From the IMG/VR virus record IMGVR_UViG_3300044846_003122, positions 1-27,075 of that record: DNA of 27,075 nucleotides; one strand, given 5' to 3'. How positions within the stretch are numbered: the stretch's first letter is position 1; every line of letters begins with the position of its first letter. Shown here in pieces: positions 22,541 through 27,075 of the stretch. This stretch comes from a virus. The notes under the pieces were generated by a model, which saw only the letters and a program-made list of their open reading frames with translations, was not told the DNA's origin and did no database searches. The translations under genes were made by a program, and so were the position numbers.

Positions 22541-22597
22541 AAAAAAGAAACCCTGCAGCCCGCTCGGCGCTGGGTGCAACGAGAAGGCTACAGGGTT
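22541..22597 (-). terminator. Intrinsic terminator on the minus strand
   Basis: AACCCTGTAGCC (minus strand, from 22597) pairs with GGCTGCAGGGTT (to 22549) in 12 bp with one G-T pair. A 25-nt loop has an inner CTCG/CGAG pairing. The run TCTTTTTT (22548-22541) follows. It lies 19 bp after the stop of the 69-residue gene. Confidence 0.75.
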
Positions 22598-22615
22598 CAG
22601 GGTTCGGGAATGGGG

Positions 22616-22825
22616 TTAGGCTAGTGTGAGCCCCAGAGCAATAGCAAAGTCAGCAACCGAGATGGTCCGCACTGCGCGGGCGCTGGAGTCATAGATCTGG
22701 ATCAGATCCAGCTTGCTGAGCTGCGCTGCGGTGGGGCTGGCCGTGCCGCCCGTGAAGGTGCCGGAGGCAACAAGTCTCTGGGAACCCAGAGGGGCGAGAG
22801 TCGGGGCGTCGTCAAGAGTAGGCAT
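22616..22825 (-). CDS. Small protein with shared DLIQIYDSS..R.ISVADFA module
   Basis: 69 residues. An N-terminal beta/Ala/Thr segment (LVASGTFTGGTASPTAAQLSKL) precedes DLIQIYDSSARAVRTISVADFAIALGL. The second half matches modules in the two genes upstream (DDLLAVIDSSDRRSPKRATVAQVI and DRVLLFSVSNKRMISVSLAEIAAF). Such a D-L-x-V-x-D/S-S...R-x-S-V-x-x-x module occurs in phage fibre and neck proteins. It would fold as a small beta-alpha unit. The next element downstream is the terminator at 22541-22597. Confidence 0.6.
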   Translation of the reverse strand: MPTLDDAPTLAPLGSQRLVASGTFTGGTASPTAAQLSKLDLIQIYDSSARAVRTISVADFAIALGLTLA

Positions 22826-22837
22826 AGAGGGGGTTGG

Positions 22838-23014
22838 TTATGGGTTGGTGGAGGCGAAAGCTGCAATTTCAGCGAGAGAGACAGAAATCATGCGCTTGTT
22901 GCTAACGCTGAAAAGCAAAACCCGATCTTCGGGAGCCAGCGTCGGGCGGAGCGGTGGTGCCGGTGTGGGTTCCGGTGTGGGTTCCAGTGTGGGTTCCTTT
23001 TCTTGTTCGGTCAT
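22838..23014 (-). CDS. 58-residue protein with Pro-Glu repeats and shared module
   Basis: Just below the length cutoff of many gene finders. MTEQEKEPTLEPTPEPTPAP is a repeat tract coded by a 12-bp unit occurring three times. DRVLLFSVSNKRMISVSLAE follows, the module shared with both neighbours. The ATG at 23014 has a C/A-rich leader without an SD. The stop lies 12 bp before the next start. The shared module and tight packing are the main evidence for translation. Confidence 0.6.
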   Translation of the reverse strand: MTEQEKEPTLEPTPEPTPAPPLRPTLAPEDRVLLFSVSNKRMISVSLAEIAAFASTNP

Positions 23015-23025
23015 GGTTGTAGGGA

Positions 23026-23517
23026 TTAGGCGATGCGTGTGATTTTGAGGAGGAAGTATCCTGCGGCCGGATCATACACACTGAACACCGCTAGATTATC
23101 TGTGGGGTTTGAGACGTTAACCTCAACCACTGTTGAAGATCCTGTGAAAGATTCTAATACCATGCCAGACGTGGAATTGAGGCTCCCGTAACCTGAGACA
23201 ACTCGGAGCCCCGTAAACACTAGGGGGAACTCGGCTCCGACAGCGAAGGAGCTTATAGAAACAGACTGGCTAGGGAGGGAGGATGGACCAATTTCAATCC
23301 GAAACCTGCCCGTCATCCCTCCCTCAAGGAGGACCCCCGGAACAGGGGACAGATATCCGTCAATCACGTAACCCCCGCCGGAGTATCCTGACCCAGCCCC
23401 AATCACCTGCGCCACAGTAGCGCGCTTAGGAGAGCGGCGATCCGAGGAGTCGATTACTGCAAGCAGGTCGTCAGCCGTAGGGACGGTTGGGGGAAAGGTA
23501 GGGATGTCGGAGAGCAT
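23026..23517 (-). CDS. Beta-rich protein with N-terminal shared module
   Basis: 163 residues. Residues 14-41 (TADDLLAVIDSSDRRSPKRATVAQVIG) carry the module shared with the next two genes. A Gly/Tyr linker (GSGYSGGGYVIDGY) follows, then a beta-rich domain of about 110 residues ending SVYDPAAGYFLLKITRIA. The DLLAVIDSSD..K..T..Q module is common at the N-terminus of phage tail or spike proteins and could attach to the capsid or neck. A TAGTAT promoter with a palindromic operator-like site lies just upstream, after the capsid terminator, so this gene starts a new unit. Confidence 0.6.
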   Translation of the reverse strand: MLSDIPTFPPTVPTADDLLAVIDSSDRRSPKRATVAQVIGAGSGYSGGGYVIDGYLSPVPGVLLEGGMTGRFRIEIGPSSLPSQSVSISSFAVGAEFPLVFTGLRVVSGYGSLNSTSGMVLESFTGSSTVVEVNVSNPTDNLAVFSVYDPAAGYFLLKITRIA

Positions 23518-23543
23518 GGGCGCAGGGTTTGAGAGACTGGTGA

Positions 23544-23572
23544 ATACTACAGGCTACCGATGCAGGGTGCAA
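23544..23572 (-). promoter_or_regulatory. Sigma70-type promoter overlapped by palindrome
   Basis: On the minus strand, TTGCAC (23567-23572), a 17-bp spacer and TAGTAT (23544-23549). The perfect inverted repeat TGCAAGA-TTAT-TCTTGCA (23568-23585) covers most of the -35 and upstream bases. The predicted leader is about 25 nt. Confidence 0.6.
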
Positions 23573-23585
23573 GATTATTCTTGCA
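23568..23585. promoter_or_regulatory. Operator-like palindrome
   Basis: TGCAAGA and TCTTGCA separated by TTAT: a perfect 7-bp inverted repeat overlapping a -35 box. The size fits a dimeric repressor or activator site. No regulator gene is recognised in the window. Confidence 0.45.
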
Positions 23586-23610
23586 GGATGGAGGTAGCCG
23601 GAGGGCGGAA

Positions 23611-23645
23611 AGAAAAACCCCCTCCACCGTGAGGCAGAGGGGGTT
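23611..23645 (-). terminator. Intrinsic terminator after the capsid gene
   Basis: AACCCCCTC pairs with GAGGGGGTT (9 bp, perfect; 23637-23645 with 23616-23624), followed on the minus strand by TTTCTTT. It is about 40 bp after the capsid stop. Confidence 0.85.
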
Positions 23646-23652
23646 CAGGAAG

Positions 23653-23684
23653 CATAGCAGGGTGTGGGGGCTCACCCTGCTATG
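23653..23684. terminator. Second perfect hairpin next to the capsid stop
   Basis: CATAGCAGGGTG (23653-23664) and CACCCTGCTATG (23673-23684) form a 12-bp perfect stem with an 8-nt loop, three bases after the capsid stop codon. No T-run follows. It may protect the capsid mRNA 3' end or pause polymerase before the terminator at 23611-23645. Confidence 0.5.
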
Positions 23685-23687
23685 GGG

Positions 23688-24977
23688 TTAGACAGCGGGG
23701 GCGGATGTTTTGCGATTGAAGAGCAGCACGTAACCGAACTCGGTCTTGATCGGCTTGGTGGCGGAAGCCATCACACCACGGAAGAAACCGATGGTGCCGT
23801 CCGGGTTGGTCAGCTCGTTGGCGATGTTCTTCCAGTCGAACTTGCCCCGATAGGTGAGCGGGTCGAAGGTCAGACCAGAAGCACCACTGATCGGCTCGGG
23901 GATCTGGGACTCCATCACGTCTTGGTGCAGCACGTAGGCGGCCTCAAAGTCGGCGGTTTCATAGGCCGCGTTCGGCGTGATGACACCCTTGTCGCTGGAG
24001 ACGTAGGGATACACACGGTTGAGGGTGGCATTGCCGGAATCGCCAACGAAGCGGGGGGCGAGGTCGTCGATGAGGTGGTAGAACCCACGGTGGCTGCGCT
24101 CAATGCCGAGGGGGGCGATGAGCTCGCTGACCTTGGCGTTGTTGTAGCGGTAGTCGTCGCGGATACCGGCTTCGACGATCAGCTGGTAGGAGGCTTCCGA
24201 GGAGCAGACCAGACCGAAGACGGGGCGGGCGTTCTCGCGGCCGTAGGCATTGGCACCGGCACCCTGACGGACCAAGCGGAAGTAGATCGAATCAAGGACC
24301 TTGTTCGAGATATTGCCGGTCGGGTCCGCCGTAAGGTTGACGTTCTCAGACGCGACGCCTTCGGTGTTGGTGAGATACTCCGAAGTAGTCGCAGGGCTGG
24401 CCATGAGGGCCACGGTGTTGCCGCAGACGCGGTCATACTCGTCGCGGTAGCGCTCTTCCCACGAGTAGCGGGTCGAATCGGTCAGCGCATCCATGACAGC
24501 GCGGAGCTGCTCTTGGCGATAGGCGGCGAACCGGAGATCCTCCACGTTGATGCGGGGGGACTCAACGACCCCGCGCTTCAATGCGTATTGCTTGAGCTGG
24601 CGGGCGAAGGTGATGAACGACTTGCCGGTTTGGGCTCCAATGTTGGTGTCCTGAGCGCCGGGGATGATCTGATCCACAGTGCTCGCTGTATTTACCGTGC
24701 CTTCCGCAGCATTAGCTCCCACTTCAGACCAAGTGACGCCAAGGGTGGTGCCTGTGGAGGAAGTGCGGGGGAGGGCGCGGTCATAGACCAGAGTGCCAAG
24801 TGTGTAGCCCATTCCCGAAGGGAATGTGGTCTGCTTGATGAGGTCCATCCACGGGCTGGTGTGGACTGTGCGCCGATGGATGTCCTGACCAATGCGGTTG
24901 GCCTCTTGGGTCAGGATGGTGTCGATGACTTCAGTGCCTGTAGACAGCGAGAAAGTCTGGTCAAGTTTGACAGCCAT
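23688..24977 (-). CDS. Major capsid protein
   Basis: 429 residues, beginning MAVKLDQTFSLSTGTEVIDT. It follows a portal-small protein-scaffold order. Its own promoter, long leader and following terminator are what is expected for the most abundant virion protein. It has a helical N-terminal arm (VIDTILTQEANRIGQDIHRR), an alternating alpha/beta core and a C-terminal KTEFGYVLLFNRK, consistent in size with HK97-fold capsids without a cleaved delta domain. No protease gene is visible in the window. The ATG sits in AATTATG without an SD, so high translation must depend on the leader. The identity is inferred mainly from context and composition. Confidence 0.75.
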   Translation of the reverse strand: MAVKLDQTFSLSTGTEVIDTILTQEANRIGQDIHRRTVHTSPWMDLIKQTTFPSGMGYTLGTLVYDRALPRTSSTGTTLGVTWSEVGANAAEGTVNTASTVDQIIPGAQDTNIGAQTGKSFITFARQLKQYALKRGVVESPRINVEDLRFAAYRQEQLRAVMDALTDSTRYSWEERYRDEYDRVCGNTVALMASPATTSEYLTNTEGVASENVNLTADPTGNISNKVLDSIYFRLVRQGAGANAYGRENARPVFGLVCSSEASYQLIVEAGIRDDYRYNNAKVSELIAPLGIERSHRGFYHLIDDLAPRFVGDSGNATLNRVYPYVSSDKGVITPNAAYETADFEAAYVLHQDVMESQIPEPISGASGLTFDPLTYRGKFDWKNIANELTNPDGTIGFFRGVMASATKPIKTEFGYVLLFNRKTSAPAV

Positions 24978-25178
24978 AATTCAGAAAAGTGAAAAGTTGG
25001 AAAGTGGGGTTGGTTGGAAAAACAAGAACGGTGGGTCATCGCTGAAGCGGGCGATTGGCTCAGTGGCCGTAGTAGCTTCAAGGTTGACTCAGCCTGTTTA
25101 ACACCCAGTCTTTCGAACTGTATTCCTCCTTTCGGAGTGGCTCAGAGCAAGCCGTGACGTGGTGGGATCAGGAGGGTC
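24978..25178 (-). promoter_or_regulatory. Structured leader of the capsid mRNA
   Basis: About 200 nt between predicted +1 and the capsid ATG, without an ORF of note. On the minus strand it can form GGCT-7-AGCC, CTCC-GAAA-GGAG (GNRA-type tetraloop, then GGAGG), CAGT-TCGAAAG-ACTG, and GAAGC...GCTTC enclosing GGC/GCC. The last 45 nt are unstructured and pyrimidine-rich up to GAATTATG. I do not recognise a known riboswitch. It could be a translational enhancer or a regulatory RNA. Confidence 0.5.
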
Positions 25179-25184
25179 ACGGGT

Positions 25185-25213
25185 ATAATGCAACAAACCC
25201 GATTGGTTGTCAA
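25185..25213 (-). promoter_or_regulatory. Capsid promoter
   Basis: On the minus strand, consensus TTGACA (25208-25213), a 17-bp spacer and CATTAT (25185-25190). The -35 lies at the centre of the 35-bp palindrome at 25191-25225 and the left arm fills the spacer. Confidence 0.6.
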
Positions 25214-25225
25214 TCGGGTTTGTTG
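25191..25225. promoter_or_regulatory. 14-bp perfect inverted repeat over the capsid promoter
   Basis: CAACAAACCCGATT (25191-25204) and AATCGGGTTTGTTG (25212-25225) with a 7-nt loop GGTTGTC. As DNA it is an operator-like palindrome over the -35 and spacer. As RNA from the scaffold transcript it would be a hairpin 33 bp after that gene's stop, without a T-run on the minus strand. On the plus strand it is followed by AGATTTTTG. Confidence 0.8.
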
Positions 25226-25257
25226 AGATTTTTGTGCAATTCTGTTTTTGGGCTCCA

Positions 25258-26412
25258 TCAACCGCCGAAGGCCGCGTTGACAGCATCAGCAAAGGAGCGA
25301 CCGTCAGCCGTCGGGCCCGCGCCTGTGAACGAGCTCGCACCGCCACCGCCAGCACGCGGAGATGCGCGGTCGTATTTGGAGAGCTTGTCCGTCAGGGTGT
25401 CGAGCTCCTTGCGGAGGGAGACGTATTCCCGAGCGATCTTCGGGAGGAGTTGCGCCGCATACGACTGGAAGGCAGCGTCTACAGGGTTCAGGGTGCTTGG
25501 GTCGGTCTCGGCGACCTTCTTGCTGAGAGCGGCGAAATCCACCCCGTCAACGCCTTCGAGGAAGGTCAGCTTGGCGCGGATCTTGTCAGCGACCGCAGAG
25601 GCCGCTTTCTGGCGCTCTGCAGCCCTCTCAGCGAGTTGCTGCTTGGTTTGGGTCTCAGTGAGCTGCTCCGCCTCGCGGAGGGCTTCCTGAGCGTTCTCCT
25701 GCAGCACAGAGCGCTGGTGCAGGATGGGCTTGATCTGCTCGATGATCTTGTAGACGCGGAAACGGTCGCGGTCGGAGGCAGCGGCGAGGATGTCGGCAAG
25801 GGCTTCCTCCTGCGCGGCTTCGTCTTCCAAGGCAATGGCGTCGAGCAGCTCGTTGGCATCCACTTGGTATTTCTCGGCGATAGCGTCGGTCTCGGACACG
25901 AGCTCAGCCAGCGGCTGAGCAACGAGCTCCTTGTAGATCTGGCTGGACTCCAGCTTGGTGACCAGCAGCTCCTTCTCGTATTCCTCGACGCGGTTCTTGA
26001 GCTGGTCGTATTCGGGGTTGTCAGCAATGGCTTCGAGTTCCTTCAGGCGGGCTTCCCGTTCGTTGAGGGAGGACTCCAGCTCGGACAGGCGGGTCTTGCT
26101 GGACTTCAGCTCGGACTTCAGCTGCTTGAAGCGGCGTGCGGCCTGCGGGGTCCAGTCTTTGCCCACGTCGTCAGCGCCGTCGAGCTCGTCAAGGGGGCTG
26201 TCGGTCTCGGTGGCTTCCTCGGTCTCAGTGGCGGTGGTGGTCTCAAGTTCCTGCTCGCCGGACGCGTCGTCTTCGGTGCCGCTCGGGATCTCGGCAAGGC
26301 CCTTCGGCTCCGGGGCATCGTCGAGCCCTGTGTCGAAGTCGGCGAAGGCTTGGTCGATGCTGCCAATGAACCCGTCTTGCACGGGGGCTGTTTCAGTAGG
26401 GGTGTTTTCCAT
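25258..26412 (-). CDS. Scaffold protein (probable)
   Basis: 384 residues from MENTPTETAPVQDG at 26412, five bases after the preceding stop; ATG 26439 would overlap that gene. The N-terminal 100 residues are acidic and disordered (TTTATETEEATETD). A helical coiled-coil region follows (RRFKQLKSELKSSKTRLSEL to QKAASAVADKIRAK), then a short Gly-rich tail (SPRAGGGGASSF) and an end motif FADAVNAAFGG. Acidic, highly helical proteins between portal and capsid genes are phage scaffolds, with the C-terminal helix usually contacting the capsid protein. Identification rests on position and composition. Confidence 0.75.
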   Translation of the reverse strand: MENTPTETAPVQDGFIGSIDQAFADFDTGLDDAPEPKGLAEIPSGTEDDASGEQELETTTATETEEATETDSPLDELDGADDVGKDWTPQAARRFKQLKSELKSSKTRLSELESSLNEREARLKELEAIADNPEYDQLKNRVEEYEKELLVTKLESSQIYKELVAQPLAELVSETDAIAEKYQVDANELLDAIALEDEAAQEEALADILAAASDRDRFRVYKIIEQIKPILHQRSVLQENAQEALREAEQLTETQTKQQLAERAAERQKAASAVADKIRAKLTFLEGVDGVDFAALSKKVAETDPSTLNPVDAAFQSYAAQLLPKIAREYVSLRKELDTLTDKLSKYDRASPRAGGGGASSFTGAGPTADGRSFADAVNAAFGG

Positions 26413-26417
26413 AAAGG

Positions 26418-26759
26418 TCAATCGTTGAGGTGGCTCCATTCTTCAGGCAACAAAGATCCAGACTTGCCTGCGGGGGCAATGGTGAGGGCTTGTAGGTCGC
26501 GAAGAGCGTCACGGTAACCTGCGAGCCACGAATGGCGCAGCTCGTTGTTTTCGGCCGGACGGTTGAGGTGCGCGTAGGAGGGGAGCGCAGCGTCGAGCAG
26601 GGTGGCTTGAGCCACTTGGAAGGCGGGCTCAGAAAGGATCTCCCGAAGACGGGAAACCATGATGGGGTCTTGGAACCACTGTTCCAGTTTGCGAGGAATC
26701 GCGGGCTTTGTGCCAAACATGAACGGTTTGTAGCTGCCCGCGCGGGGGCAGTCAATCAT
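26418..26759 (-). CDS. Small protein between portal and scaffold
   Basis: 113 residues, with possible later start MFGTKPAIPRKLEQW at 26720. It is mainly helical: EQWFQDPIMVSRLREILSEP, then ATLLDAALPSYAHL, then WLAGYRDALRDLQALT. A small helical protein of this type between portal and scaffold is common in podovirus-like genomes, with no assigned role. It ends six bases before the scaffold start. Confidence 0.55.
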   Translation of the reverse strand: MIDCPRAGSYKPFMFGTKPAIPRKLEQWFQDPIMVSRLREILSEPAFQVAQATLLDAALPSYAHLNRPAENNELRHSWLAGYRDALRDLQALTIAPAGKSGSLLPEEWSHLND

Positions 26760-26779
26760 TTGTTGTCAAAAATTTCGGG

Positions 26780-27075
26780 TCAGCGGCCACCGAGCGACAG
26801 CGCCTTGTCGGCATCGCGCAGGGCTTGCTCCTGCTGGAACTTCGCCTCACGGATTCTCATGTCGAGCTCGGCCTTCTGGCGGGCGATGTCCATCTTGAGC
26901 TGGTGCTCCTGCATCTTCAGCTCGGCTTGGGTGGGTCCCTGCGCGCCTTCGGGGGCAGCGGCAGCAGTAGCGGCCGCGCCCTGCTGGGCTGCGTCGCGCT
27001 GCATCTTCATGATCTTGCGGCCTGTGTTGGTCAGGACTTCCTGAGCGATCTGCAGCAGCTGCTTGATCTCGGCCA
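26780..27075 (-). CDS. Portal protein C-terminus (partial, runs off the window)
   Basis: The frame is open to the right edge; the visible 97 codons encode AEIKQLLQIAQEVLTNTGRK, then an Ala/Gln-rich stretch, then a long charged helix (KMQEHQLKMDIARQKAELD) and end KALSLGGR. A Met at 27010 is internal. Long helical, Gln/Ala-rich ends are typical of the barrel region of phage portals, and the gene order (portal, small protein, scaffold, capsid) fits. The 20-bp gap to the next gene has no terminator. The assignment cannot be firm without the N-terminal part. Confidence 0.55.
   Translation of the reverse strand, partial: AEIKQLLQIAQEVLTNTGRKIMKMQRDAAQQGAAATAAAAPEGAQGPTQAELKMQEHQLKMDIARQKAELDMRIREAKFQQEQALRDADKALSLGGR

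Noticed and set aside
23664-24992. Long open frame (442 codons) on the plus strand opposite the capsid gene
   Set aside because: It mirrors the capsid codons in the antisense frame, has low-complexity Val/Gly/Asp composition, and no family-like motif.
25040-25145. Possible tRNA in the capsid leader (plus strand GATTGGCTCAGTGG looks like a D arm)
   Set aside because: No matching acceptor stem, no clear T arm and no anticodon loop with U33; the hairpins fit better as a leader RNA on the minus strand.
25207-26517. Long open frame on the plus strand opposite the scaffold gene
   Set aside because: It is an antisense shadow made of Leu/Val/Gly runs complementary to the scaffold's Gln/Glu/Lys codons.
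1-27075. CRISPR array, integrase, insertion sequence or toxin-antitoxin pair
   Set aside because: No regularly spaced repeats longer than the 7-bp and 12-bp tandem units and no recognisable gene of these classes; the Cas4-like nuclease belongs to the replication module.

Overview
This window is part of a dsDNA tailed-phage genome (Caudoviricetes), or a phage contig from an uncultured source. Portal, scaffold and capsid genes sit opposite a replication module built around a family A DNA polymerase. No integrase, repressor, RNA polymerase, terminase or tape-measure gene is visible here, so lifestyle and tail type stay open. The portal–scaffold–capsid–gp11-like gene set without a tape measure leans towards a short-tailed virus. 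The host is probably a diderm bacterium, because the lysis cassette includes a lipoprotein gene overlapping another gene in spanin-like fashion. Many starts lack a Shine-Dalgarno sequence and carry AATTATG or CTGACCYATG contexts. This is reminiscent of bacteria with weak SD use (Bacteroidota, Verrucomicrobiota), but that is an inference and the host cannot be read directly. Base composition is GC-rich throughout.

Layout. From 1 to 12289 all genes are on the plus strand. A tightly overlapping cluster of small genes (1-1791: DUF3310-like, DGGPAFP-type, two paralogous coiled-coil proteins, one hypothetical) leads into an SF2/SNF2-like helicase. A run of small hypothetical proteins and two zinc-ribbon proteins follows (3120-5972). 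Next come a Cas4-like PD-(D/E)XK nuclease with Fe-S-type cysteines, a tRNA-like gene with an odd anticodon arm, a conserved replication-associated protein at the position where an SSB is often found, a coiled-coil peptide, an intrinsic terminator, the family A polymerase with 3'-5' exonuclease, and a primase-helicase with an SF3-like ATPase. The combination of helicase, Cas4-like nuclease, possible SSB, PolA, primase-helicase and PD-(D/E)XK nuclease looks like a complete replication/recombination module.

From 27075 down to 12279 all genes are on the minus strand, meeting the plus block in an 11-bp convergent overlap. In transcription order they are: portal C-terminus, a small protein, scaffold, a structured capsid leader with its own promoter, major capsid protein, two hairpins including a terminator, three short proteins sharing one sequence module, a second terminator, small proteins, a lysis cassette (two-TM peptide, coiled-coil protein, overlapping lipoprotein, one-TM holin candidate, amidase), a tail-assembly protein, a collagen-like tail fibre, small proteins, two structural proteins, a beta-rich/Thr-rich protein, a 41-residue basic protein, a gp11-like adaptor candidate and the convergent PD-(D/E)XK nuclease.

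The most unusual signal is regulatory. Five candidate sigma70-type promoters lie on the minus strand, all with 17-bp spacers, three with an identical TAGTAT -10 box. Two have perfect palindromes over the -35, and the leaders are very short or absent, except for the capsid gene, whose leader is about 200 nt and structured. I see no CRISPR array, insertion sequence or diversity-generating retroelement.
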